Shown one piece after another: positions 23,800-33,731 of a DNA stretch of 64,000 bases; position 1 is the first letter of the stretch, and each line of letters starts with the position of its first letter. Source of the DNA: Rhytidiadelphus loreus (taxonomy: Eukaryota; Streptophyta; Bryopsida; Hypnales; Hylocomiaceae); the NCBI GenBank assembly GCA_947034895.1, contig OX344763.1:5644501-5708500 (forward strand), in the 5' to 3' direction. Under the pieces are notes generated by a model. The model did not search any database. It was not told the DNA's origin and saw only the letters and a list, made by a program, of their open reading frames with translations. A program made the position numbers and the translations under genes.

Positions 23800-25103
23800 T
23801 CAAATAGAGATTTGGCTATATATGGCATCCCGACGCATGCTCATTTGTTGTGTTGTAGAGGATGAAGTAGACCCTAAACCATGAATTTCAACTTTTGTAG
23901 GTGAACAATTATTGAATTTAGCAAGTGTTATTGTTACTGTTTGCGCTTCCAAAAGTGTAGTAGATGCGGTTGCTGCTTCTTGAGGTGTTGACATATATCC
24001 CCGAAGTTCATTTTCACCGTCGTTAACCCAAGAGGCATTAAAATTGTCATTATGCATAATAATCAAATTATGCAAAATTAATCAAGCAGTGACATGGATG
24101 GGAACATTTTTCAATTCACAATCCATTCTCTTCAATAGAATCCGCCACCGCAACTTCAGAATTCCGAAGGCCCATTCCACACACATTTGACTACTAAATT
24201 GAATGAAGTTCCAGTTTTCCTATTGTCGATTAAAGCCATCTTTACTACCAATGTAAGGTTTGAGCATCCAAGGACGAAGTTGATAAGTAGCATCTCCAAG
24301 TAGGACATATGGATTGAGCTGCCCATTCTAACAATACTTTCCTATTTTGGATTTACTAAAAAGATTGAAATCATGAATACTACCACACCATCCTATATCG
24401 TAATCCCCAAAACAACAAGTTAGAATGATCTATAATGCCTTGGAGTAAAACGGAGTGGAAGCCTTTTCTACAATAGTAATCTGTTGCATGTTCTACAAGA
24501 GCAATGTTGGAATATGACTTCCATCTATTGCTCTTGCAATATATGATATTCTGTGGAGTGCTTCAAAGTATTGACTAATATCTTCCACACAAGATGGTGA
24601 AGGCTATCAAATAAAGACATCTCTATAGTGTTTTTTCAAAGCATGACAAAATTTTAAGACAATTTTATGAATAGTGGATACACCAACTCCAAAGGTATCA
24701 GTTAACCTTATAATAGCTATAGCAACTTTAGTATCAATGGAACAACCTTCCTCCACTTTGAGTCTTTCTCGAATATCGAATGCGCTCAAGAAGGCACTAC
24801 TTGCTAACACAAGAAATTCAATGTTTCCATCATCATCTTGAAATGTTGTTTGAAGATAATGTCATTGTAGGATGTCACTCAATGAAATTCAGAGTATCCC
24901 ACCATTCTATTGTATGATTGAATCCTCCCTACCTTTGATCCACCTCTGCTTTTTTCGAGCATTAAGTATTGTATAAGTAGAAGAGCATTCTGATTCAAAT
25001 TGAGGAAGACCTCTATATTGGGAGTTTCTATGCAAAATAGAGCAATGAGAGAGGCAAATTACATAATGAACATAGCTGCTAGTTTTTTACGAGAAGGATC
25101 CAT
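23800..25103 (-). pseudogene. PIF/Harbinger transposase (HARBI1-like nuclease), decayed
   Basis: Read from an ATG at 25103 (MDPSRKKLAAMF, followed at once by a stop), the minus strand gives in order RGGSKVGRIQSYNR, a helix-turn-helix-like FGVGVSTIHKIVLKFCHAL (about 24640-24700), ARAIDGSHIP (about 24520; the IDGxHIP block bears the first catalytic Asp), YYCRKGFHSVLLQGIIDH, LLGDATYQLRPWMLKPY (about 24280), EWAFGILKLRWRILLKRMD (about 24150; catalytic Glu) and HNLIIMHN. These are the DDE_Tnp_4 blocks of PIF/Harbinger in the right order. Stops and frameshifts separate them, so the gene is dead. The C-terminal 91 codons (24075-23800) are open. Confidence 0.8.
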
Positions 25104-25914
25104 CTTTGGCAAAAAAAATTTAGAGCAATAGTGTGTACTATGTGAAAAGATCATGCAAAAGGAGCAAAATAATGTTTGTAGATCTTATAGTTCTATTACA
25201 TAAAAGCTTATGAGATCTTCCAGTTTTGAAGAGAGAAGTGGAGAGAACAAAAATTAAAACTCCTCTTACATATACATTTTTAGAATTTTTACTTTCTTTA
25301 TAATATATTGTTTTTTTTACTAGTATTTTATCAAAGTTCTAGAATATTTTTATAACTTCACTATATGTTGTTCAAAGTGTTTGTTACAAAAATTTAGGAA
25401 CAACTTAAAACTATTCTGAGTCTATTTTTGAAATTGTATTTTCAACATTTGTCAAATATTGAAAAAAGAATTACTAGTCTAATTTTATATGAGAATTCCT
25501 AATCCTCTCTTTTAAAATGAATCCTAAAATTATATGTATCACAATGCCACTTACCTATTGCCATCCATCCAAAAGAAAAAGAAAAAGAATTAAAATGACA
25601 TTTTAATTTTATTGTGTATAAAACTTTTCAAATTTGATATATATGAAGGAGTGCAAGAACTTTGTTGTGGTATGAGAAATTTATATTCTTCATTCAATTA
25701 GAAAGCATTATACCCAATAAAGTGAAAGGGCTTTATTTTGTGGCGTTTGGTTGTGCAATGTGCAATTTACATTTTTTTCACAATTAAATGTAATTTAATC
25801 CAAGTTCTTCAATGGATGTTCGATTCCATGTGTGAAACCATGTAGCGGATGGAAAAAATCAATGATGACATGGCAACTTCCCTCCACACCAAGGTAGACA
25901 AAGTAGTGGACAAA
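25104..25914. other. AT-rich intergenic, nothing recognised
   Basis: No gene or RNA was recognised. Confidence 0.45.
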
Positions 25915-26207
25915 GGGTTTCATCCAGTATCCACTAACAGTAGTAGGAAGCCTTGTTTAATTGGATGTTCTTGCGTCAAAGTTGACCGATTTTTTTGCGC
26001 ATCCAATGTAACATCTTCATGTGTTTATGTCAACAATGACATCCAATGTAACATCTTTATGCTACATTGGATGTCATTGTTGACATAAACATATGAAAAT
26101 GTTACATTAGATGCGCAAAAAAATCGGTCAACTTTGACGCAAGAACATTCAATTAAACAAGGCTTTCTTCTAGTGTCAACAAACATGTGTGAAACGGGCC
26201 TTATTAT
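25915..26207. repeat. Long fold-back (inverted repeat), about 106 bp well-paired arms
   Basis: The left arm (25945-26050) and right arm (26063-26169) are inverse copies with only a handful of mismatches. They share 'cttgcgtcaaagttgaccga' and 'gtttatgtcaacaatgacat' in opposite orientation. The loop is only about 12 bp. A weaker pairing extends outward to about 25915 and 26207 ('ggtttcat' against 'gaaac'). A short direct repeat 'gacatccaatgtaacatctt' (26006-26057 area) lies next to the loop. It could be a fold-back transposon, a MITE or the precursor of small RNAs. Confidence 0.85.
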
Positions 26208-26700
26208 AGCTACGACATTAGAGCATCCTCAATGATACGCCCAGAAAAAGACACTGCAATGATACATGCACTTTGTATTTCTGTCCCCTTTTTTTCATTG
26301 TGGCTTTTTTCATCTTGGGGGCCTCAATAGGCCCTCGCACATGCAATCATATTCCGCCATGAGGGACCTGACGTAAGGGCAATCTAAACCCAACGGGTCT
26401 AACCCCACGAATTGTTAGGGATCAGTCCATACGGGGAGTTAATGCATGGAGTTACTCTTCCACTTTGTCACTTCTACTTCGTCACAAGTTCGGTGTTTAT
26501 GGTTGGCCCGCCTTGTTGGGTCGCATGCATTTTAGGGTTAAAGTGGTAGTTGTGCATGTCTTTTCTTCTCTTTTTCTCCTCTTCTTGCCTTCTCTCCTTT
26601 CATTTTCTTTTTCTAGGGGTGCTTTATTGTTTTGTATTTCATGTGGTGAAGGTATTTCATTTTGGTGGAGGGTAGTGAATTAGGGTTTCAATTTTCAATG
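26208..26700. other. Intergenic, nothing certain
   Basis: Contains 'gagcatcctcaatgatacgc' at about 26221, which recalls the GAGCATC..CAATG terminal sequence of plant PIF/Harbinger elements and could be the left end of the element that includes 26.7-30.1 kb. The matching right end was not found. Confidence 0.3.
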
Positions 26701-27480
26701 GATATTATGGAGACCCCCAAACAAGGGTTGGTAGCTTTGATGCTTTCTGAGGAGGGGGTGATAGTTTTAAGGAACTCAAAGAAGAGGTTCACGTGGTACT
26801 AGAAATGTGAGGAGGGAATGGAAGGATGCAATTGTGAGGTTTCTTGTTGATATGTGTGTAGACAAGTATTGGGAGTACGATCACAAGCTATTCAAGCAGG
26901 CGAATTGGGTGTCTTTTGCAAAGGACCTCAATGCACAATTTCTATAAGAGCCTCTACGGACGTAGCAACAAACCAGAGACAAATGGACTAGCATCAAGAG
27001 CACCTACTAGAAGGAGAAGCTCAAACAAGAGGGAACCGGAGCGCCACCTTCTACGTGGGTTCCTTGTTATGAAAATTTTTATCAAATTTTTGGTGGTACA
27101 GCTAAGATTCATGGTGTGCCTTATGGAGTTGATTAGGGAGTTCATTTGCAACATTGTGAGACTGTAGTTGTTAGTGCACTACTAGAAAAACAGTGCCCAA
27201 ATTAACAAAACATTAACAATTTTTTGTTAATTTGGGTACTACAACGTCCACTTTCACAAATTTTTGTTAACTGTGCCCTAATTAACAAATTTTTTTGTTG
27301 ATTTGGATAGTGCAATTACCACATCAACAAAATTTTGTTAATTTTTTGGGAATCTTTTGGAATCTTTTAGAATCTTTAGAATTTTTTTAGAAATCTTAGA
27401 AATCTTCAAAAATCTTTAAGAATCTTCAATATACAATGTAGATTTAAGAACAAAATAAGTACACAATTCGGTGTTTATTA

Positions 27481-27837
27481 AAGTCAGCAGACTTTAGGGG
27501 CAATTTTCACCTTGAAAAATTATTTTTTTCAAGAAACTTTGGACTAATGAAAGTTGTAAAATTGATATATCTTTCACATCCAATTATTTTTTTGAGATTT
27601 AAATCTTCTAATCAAAAGTTATGAACAAAAATCAGAGAGGGGTAAAAATGGACATTCTTTTTTATATTTTGAAACACCTTCTCTGATTTTTGTTCATAAC
27701 TTTTAATTTAAAGATTGAAATCTTAAACGGATTGTTGGAGGTGAAAGATGTTTTCATCTTAAAACTTTCATTAGTTCAAAGGATGTTTTGAAAAGTTTAT
27801 CTTCTAGGACAAAATTGCCACCAAAGTCTACTGACTT
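27481..27837. repeat. Palindrome P1 inside E2
   Basis: The left arm starts 'agtcagcagacttta' and the right arm ends with its inverse 'agtctactgactttt'. Inner blocks such as 'aagttatgaacaaaaatcag' pair with 'ctgatttttgttcataactt'. The centre is near 27660. Confidence 0.8.
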
Positions 27838-28003
27838 TTAATGGGAAAAACATTAAAGAATAAAGTAAATAAAATTATATACCTCAACTCCAAATTCAAA
27901 TATAAGTATATTTTAAATCTTTTTTTTCTTTAAAAGCCTTTGGAGTCTTAACTTTACAATGTAGATTTAAAAAGAAATTAAGTCATCACTAATCGATTTT
28001 CTA

Positions 28004-28372
28004 AAAAGTCAGCAGACTTAAAAGGCGATTCAGACCCAGTAAAAGAACTTTTTTGGAAAAACTTTGAACTTAAAAAAGTTGAAAAATTAAGTTATCTTTT
28101 GCCTCCAACAATTTTTTTGAGATTCGGACCTACCAATAAAAAGTTATGGACGAAAATCAGAGAGGGATTTTAAAAAAAATTTAAATAAATATTCATTTTC
28201 ATCCCTCTCTGATTTTTGTTCATAACTTTTGATTGGTAGGTCCGAATCTCAAAAACATTGTTGGAGGTGAAAGATAACTGGATTTGTCAACGTTTTCTAG
28301 TCTGAAGTTTTTCCAAAAAATGTCTTTTACTGGGTCTGAATTGCTCCTAAAGTCTGCTGACTTTAAAAAAGA
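28004..28372. repeat. Palindrome P2 inside E2
   Basis: A second inverted repeat with the same plan as P1: the left arm 'aagtcagcagactta' pairs with the right 'agtctgctgacttt', 'gattcagacccagtaaaaga' pairs with 'tcttttactgggtctgaatt', and 'aaaatcagaga' with 'tctctgatttt'. P1 and P2 are diverged copies of each other. Confidence 0.8.
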
Positions 28373-28436
28373 ATGAAAAAAATCCGAAAAAACTATCTAA
28401 ATGGATTTCTATTCCCTAAGTAATCAAACAACTTGA

Positions 28437-28507
28437 AAGGTTGGTGCCTTGGCAAGAGCCTTGACCTCTAACCATGAGGTCCTGGGTTCAAACCCCGGTG
28501 GCTTCAT
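28437..28507 (+). ncRNA. tRNA-like / SINE-head sequence inside E2
   Basis: A 70-base stretch shows a D-arm-like A box (about 'ttggtgccttggcaagag'), an anticodon-arm-like hairpin with stem acct/aggt around 'ctaacca' (anticodon would read AAC, Val) and a canonical T arm (ctggg-ttcaaac-cccgg, B box GGTTCAAAC). The acceptor stem does not pair properly, so it is not a functional tRNA gene; it resembles the Pol III promoter head of a SINE. The following 'catgtggcaattggctaggt' region would be the body. Other reading: a decayed tRNA pseudogene. Confidence 0.5.
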
Positions 28508-29359
28508 TTCCATGGTAGCCATTGCCATGTGGCAATTGGCTAGGTTGCCACGTGGTAGTTGGATTGCCGGCCATGTGGCACTACCCTAGATGTTAAAAAA
28601 TATATTTTATGAATTTTTTTAAAAATATTTTAAAAAAAACTGTCCAAATTAACAAAAAAATCAACACTTCTGTGTTAGAAAATGAACACTTTTTTGTTAA
28701 GATTCAGGGCTGTTTTGTTAAAAAATCAACACTTTTGTGTTCAAATCAACACGTCCAAATTAACAAAAAAAATCAACACTTTTGTGTTGAGTTTTGTTAA
28801 TTTGGTCACTGTTTTTTTCTACTAGTGGTGATGAAGATGAAGGCAACATGCCCGATACTCCTCCCCCTCCCCCTATTGCAAGTGCTACGGGATCACAGTC
28901 CCCACATACAGATGGAGTTAATCAACCAAGCTGTGAGGGACAAGTGAACAAGAGTGTAGGAAAGAGGAAGTTGGTTGTAGGAGATGAGACCATTGCCTCA
29001 GCTATTAAAGACTTCTCAAAGGGAATTTTGGAGGTTGAGAAGATGAAGTTGGGGCTAGTAGAGAAGATTATAGATAATGAGAGAGAGGAGAGGGAGATGA
29101 TGATGAAGGGTGAGAGAGAGAGTAGAGAGATGATGATGAAGACTCAATTGCAAATGGCCACTTTGTTTGTGGAAGCTTTTAAAGGGAAGGACTCTACATG
29201 TAGTTCTAAGTAGATGTCTAATTTTCTAGATTGAAGGCATTGCATCTTCTTTCCAATCTTGTATAGAATTTGTTTTGATTTGATTTGAGTTTGGTTGGAT
29301 TTGTTCAAAATTCCATTACATTGAATAAAAAAGACTTTTGTGTAATCTCCAAAAGACTT

Positions 29360-30110
29360 GTAGTTCAACAAAAGATGTGGTCATTCATCTTCAGGGTTTT
29401 CCACAATCCATTGCCTAAACAATTTTTGCCTAAGAATCTCTCCTTGACGTTTTGATTGTTCTCCCTCCCTATGTACGGGTAATCTTGCATTCCCAAATTC
29501 AACAAGTGGATCTCTTCGCAAATGTACAATAGGCAAAATAGGCTCTGGCTCATTCATCATCTCAAAATAATTGTGTAACCAACAACAAGCTATTGTAACC
29601 CTAGTAGCTCTATCAACTCTAGAATTAAAACATTTAAGAATTCTCCATCAGTTCTTCAATGTGTCAAATGCTTGTTCAATCACCATTCTTCCGGAATTCA
29701 TAAAATTGTCAAACCGTTTCTTTTGCAAATCATTAGGTGCCTTCTAATTCTTCATCAAGTAGGTGCGAATGGGATAGGCACATCTTCTATTAAATAAGGA
29801 GTACAACTCACGTCTCCAACCAAAACCACCGGTTCTTACAGAATATCTCGTTTTTGTAAACCCTTGTACAAGATGGATACTTTGAATTACCCGCCATCAT
29901 GCACTCCTCCAGATTCACAAACATTCCAAAAAATCTTTCTAGAATCACAAACAACTTGCAATACAATGGAATTAAATTTTCTCCTATTGTAAAAATCAGA
30001 AGCAGCTAGTGTAACCTTTCTATTTGGATTCTCTGATACACTCGACCATACAGAGAAACCCATCTCCAAGGAGAGCTTCCTCAATCCCAAGCTCCGTCTT
30101 ATATAATAGA
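29360..30110 (-). pseudogene. PIF/Harbinger transposase, second copy, decayed and truncated
   Basis: The minus strand reads SVSENPNRKVTLAASDFYNR, FNSIVLQVVCDSRKIFWNVC and ESGGVHDGG (30040-29890). It then continues through EPVVLVGDV, TPYLIEDVPIPF, an IPEEW-LNKHLTH segment and frames with VVGYTIILR. Order and blocks match the C-terminal two thirds of a plant PIF/Harbinger transposase (the usual 'F.SIVLQ.VCD..K.FWD.C...PGGVHD', 'TPYLIGD.AYP', 'E.AF..LK..WRIL'). Several stops and frame changes are present. The N-terminal part upstream of 30110 is missing. The reading differs clearly from the copy at 23.8 kb, so the two come from different subfamilies. Confidence 0.7.
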
Positions 30111-30256
30111 GACTGACTATTAATAAGACTATTAGTGCTTAAGAAAGATTAGGGCTTCTTTTTTAACTTTAACTTTCTATCCTTGGTTCTATATAGAACC
30201 GTCCACTAAAGTAAAAGTCATATTTATACTTCTCCAATCATATCTTATCTAATTCA

Positions 30257-30665
30257 TCTTGTATTCAAATCTTGATCTTCTACTTGGAGTCTAACTTCAA
30301 GTTCCAGCACAGATGTGTTAAGTCCTTGTATCCAAATCTTGATCTTCTACTTGGAGTCTAACTTCAAATTCTAACATAGATGTGTTAAGTCCTTATATCT
30401 AAATCTTGATCTTCTACTTGAAGTTTAACTTCAAGTTCCAACACAGATGTGTTAAGTCTTTGTATCCAAATCTTGATCTTCTATCTGGAGTTTAACTTCA
30501 AGTTCCAACATAGATGTGTTAAGTCCTTGTATCCAAATCTTGATCTTCTACTTGAAGTTATCTAACTCCAAGTTCCAACACAGATGTGTTAAGTCCTTGT
30601 ATCCAAATCTTGATCTTCTATTTGGAGTTATCTAACTCCAAGTTCCAACACACATGTGTTAAATC
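30257..30665. repeat. Tandem repeat, six units of about 66 bp
   Basis: The unit contains 'ccaaatcttgatcttctact', 'ggagtctaacttcaagttcc' and 'aacacagatgtgttaagtcc'. Units differ by a few substitutions; the last two have an extra 'tatctaac'. The 'acacagatgtgt' part is a small palindrome. No coding role is seen. Confidence 0.9.
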
Positions 30666-30903
30666 CAGTGTACTAGACATTCAAGTGGAGTTGTCTAACT
30701 CCATTGCATAAATCCACCATCGAGAGATATCTATCTCTAAACAATCTCTACTAGTGCAAAATTTATGGATTAGTTCATTCATCAATGCATTCATCCATCA
30801 AAGGTCATAACATGAAAGTCATGATACAATCATGATACAATCATCATAAATCTTTCATCTATCAATGCATTCATCCATCAAAGGTTGTGACAAGGATCAT
30901 GAC

Positions 30904-32015
30904 ATCCCTAAAGGACCAAGACCTTTTTCTACAAAAAAACACTAAAAACTGTCATTTCTATAGCAAAGAGTAAAATTATTTCAAAATTATTTATTTTGCA
31001 CATCTAACAATAGGATCTTACACCTAACTAGTATGAGAATGTGTGGAAAAAATTTCAAAATTTTTGATAGCACAAATTGCAAGATAGTTGCATTTAAAGT
31101 GAAAAAAACAAATTTTTTAACACATCGTGAGACTAGATTATTTGATTTTGAACCTCCTTAAATTAAATTTTTTGTATTACATAGTTTTGAGCTTTAAATC
31201 TTTGTTGCGGGAAATTGAGTTGAGGTTCTATAACACTACAAAAAAATAGGGGTATAAATGACTTGTTTACAATGACTACACCAACAACAATGACTGCAAA
31301 TTAGTCATTTTGCTGTCACTTTGAAGTCATTGTTGTCCGTGCACTCATTGTGAACAAGTCATTTATACCTCCATTTTTTTGTAGTGCTAAGGTAAAAAAA
31401 CATTCAAAAAAATCTAATTTTTATTTAAAAAAAAATATTTAGTAGAAGTAGGTATGAGATAGAAGGAAAATCTAAATTATTAATATCTCTTAAATGGAAT
31501 TAAATCACACTAATCCCAATGATGAGATTGTTCTAGGAATAAAACTAAACCATGTAGAACTTCTTTTTTCTTTTTTTTAGAATTGTAAAAATTGTAAAAA
31601 TTGCATTAAAAAATGAATCTTATAAGTTATTTTTTCAAGAAGATGCTCTAATAGTCTAATTGCCCAAAAAACAAGATTGTCCATAATTTTCTCATAAAAA
31701 ATTCAAATGGAATGAATTAAGGCTTTACATGAAGACAAAAATATAATCTACGATGAAAAAAAAATTCAAAAAATTCAAATTCAAATTTTGAATTTTGAAT
31801 TTTTTTTTGCCTCTTCTCCCCTATTTTGAGCTTATTTAGACATAACTTTTGTTCCCGGGCATCGATTGAAAAAAAAATTATATTCCCATGAAGCTAATCA
31901 GTTTTTTTATCTTTAGAAAAAATTTCAAAAAATCATGTTATAAATTCAGCCCATGTAGGTACTTGCCCCAAATCCCATTTGTCCCTTGAAAGGACAATGG
32001 TTCTTTAGGGGTTAA
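30904..32015. mobile_element. TTAA-flanked TIR element, copy B, with nested MITE
   Basis: It begins near 30904 with 'ccctaaaggaccaag' and ends with the inverse 'tctttaggggttaa'. It follows the copy at 38027-38959 block by block ('aggatctta..cctaactagt', 'aattgagttga', 'ttgaattaa..ctt', 'ttattttttcaagaagatgc', 'aaaacaagattgt', 'gggacaatgg'). The left TTAA is lost. The 153-bp MITE at 31234-31386 is inserted and explains its greater length. No coding sequence is seen. Confidence 0.75.
31234..31386. mobile_element. CACTA-like MITE (E3), 153 bp
   Basis: About 42-bp terminal inverted repeats, nearly perfect: the left starts CACTACAAAAAAATAGGGG and continues 'tataaatgacttgtttacaa'; the right is the inverse with two or three changes. 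The middle has 'aatgact'/'agtcatt' motifs resembling those of E1. It sits inside TTAA element copy B, so it is the younger insertion. The flanking bases ('taa' and 'cta') give no exact target duplication. Confidence 0.8.
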
Positions 32016-33731
32016 ATTAGCACCCCGAATGATCCAAAATTCCAATTACAGGCACACAATGTCACATCTTAGTGTTTTGGAGATACTTTTTTTGAGTTTT
32101 ACCAGCTATTTTCCAATTAATCCCCATTATTGAACTGTTTTTTCAATCGGATCCAAAAAAAAATTCTCTATTTTTTACTTCAAGTAAAAATTTTATAGAT
32201 TTTTTCACCAATTTTTCCCAGATGTTTTCAAATTGCAACTTTCTTTTTCTTTTTCTTTTTCTTTTTCCCCAATTGCACCGGCGGTTGTCCTCCAACATCG
32301 GCGCATCACCGCAAATGCAGTGCCGCGTCCGCTCTTTCTGGTTGACTTTGCATCATGCCACCACGTCCCAGCCACATTCGTACCTTCAGTTCCGAAAGGA
32401 ACGCTAAACGGTGCCAATTGCCGACTGAAAACCAAGTCCATCACTACTCATACAAACACCAAGTGTTGTCCCTGCTTCGCTTAATCAGCCCTTTCATCGG
32501 CTACTTCTTGCCAAGTTTTTCTTACCGACAGTGAAGCTTCCACTTCCTGCAGTCAGATTCGGCCTGAGCATCCTTGTAATTGTAGTGTTGCAAGGGAGCA
32601 TTTTCTACTCAAGACTATTTAGTTTGATTCCACTTCTGGATACCCAGCTAGCGCGCGTTGTGTTGGTGATGAGTTGGGGCAGAAGTTTTCTCTACCAAGG
32701 TCAGCTAGATCGATAACTGGGTCTGGTAGGAGTCGAAGTTGTTACACGATTGGAAGGGGAAGATGTTGGCCATTGGAGACTAACTGCGGGTACTACCGAC
32801 AATGTGACCGCGGGATTCGGTGCAATTTACCGACAGTTAACGTGAGTGGTAGAAGTTTATTTATGTATCGGATGGTCAATTTGCTAATGTCGTAGTAATG
32901 GTCAGGCTTATCTTTTCGAGTCGTCATGGGATTGCTGGGAGGTTTTCAGTCTTTTTGGAGCTGGGATTTGCTAAAAAGGGATGAATATTCGGTGTGACAA
33001 TTCTATGAAACCCTTGACGATATGGTCTTTCATTGTCGATCTTGCCATTTCTTTCAAAGCTTTGAAATATGCAAAATTAGAGTGGTAGCTTTCTTACTTG
33101 TTCACAAACGATTCGATAAGGGATTTGGAATGGCTTCTATGGATTTCTTTGTTACCTTAAAACTTCTTGTGGTTTCTTTCTCCCCTCTTTCTAAGAAACC
33201 TTTGGCGTACATACTTAAATTCAAGCCATTTTTCTGATGATTAAGACATTAGTTCTTTTTTGTAATGTTTCGTAGCATCAACTGGCTATGGTGCTTCACG
33301 GTAATCAAGACATCGATAGAGAGATACAACAACACATGTATAATGTGCTTGGATTTTGGGGGACAGTACGTATAGTGTGGAAATTAAATGATACCTTACT
33401 TTGGTTAATCTGAATTTCATCGACTATGTATTTCTACGTAACTATGTGCTTGTAGCCAAGCGTGTTCGACAGAGTTTGACGTCAATCTAATCAGATTCAA
33501 GCTTATCGTAAATCGTGCAGTTGAATGTGTCCGTTAACTACTTCGAATCTGCATACTAGAACACTACACTTTCAAGTATTTAAGCACATATATATTGATA
33601 TTGCTGGAGAATTGACTTTAGTAAATCAATGTTGGCAATTGCAGAAAGTACCAGATAATGTGATATTCATCCAACCATACCGTTTCTTGTGGTGGTTATC
33701 TTCAATTTGAGAGAGCACAAAATTGATCACA
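32016..33731 (+). promoter_or_regulatory. Presumed promoter and 5' leader region of the C2 gene
   Basis: AT-rich sequence changes to less AT-rich sequence at about 32220. A pyrimidine tract with five 'ctttt' units (32241-32270) and a GC-richer stretch (32275-32880) follow, typical of a plant 5' leader. A possible leader intron could end at the 'attgcag' near 33641. No long ATG-led frame with a recognisable domain exists. Transcription start and leader exons are inference. Confidence 0.35.

Larger units (their letters stand above)
27177..28827. mobile_element. CACTA-like non-autonomous transposon (E2)
   Basis: The left end reads CACTACTAGAAAAACAGTG and the right end is the inverse of CACTAGTAGAAAAAAACAGTG-type sequence; both continue into 'aaattaacaaaa'. 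A 3-bp direct repeat 'gtg' flanks the element (27174-27176 and 28828-28830), the duplication size of CACTA elements. Subterminal 'aatttgttaatt' and 'aaattaacaaaa' motifs recur at both ends in both orientations. The interior holds two long palindromes and a tRNA-like unit. No transposase is encoded. Confidence 0.82.
26700..29216 (+). pseudogene. Myb/SANT-like (Harbinger ORF1-type) protein gene, split by a CACTA-like element
   Basis: The left half (about 26800-27176) reads with several frame breaks: REWKDAIVRFLVDMCVDKYW, WVSFAKDLNAQF, RDKWTSIKSTY, KEKLKQEGTG and NFYQIFGGTAKIHGVPYGVD. This matches the Myb/SANT-like DNA-binding domain (Myb_DNA-bind_3), which typically ends in IFGGTAKA.GVP.GVD. 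The right half (28829-29213) is open: DEDEGNMPDTPPPPPIASA, then KRKLVVGDETIASAIKDFSK and a charged tail with two EREMMMK-type repeats, stop at 29213. The element 27177-28827 with its GTG target duplication separates the halves. A Harbinger transposase relic follows on the opposite strand at 29.36-30.11 kb, the usual partner of such an ORF1. Confidence 0.75.

Noticed and set aside
26221..26260. Harbinger-like terminal sequence GAGCATC..CAATG
   Set aside because: No matching inverse end was found downstream, so it was not used to define an element border.
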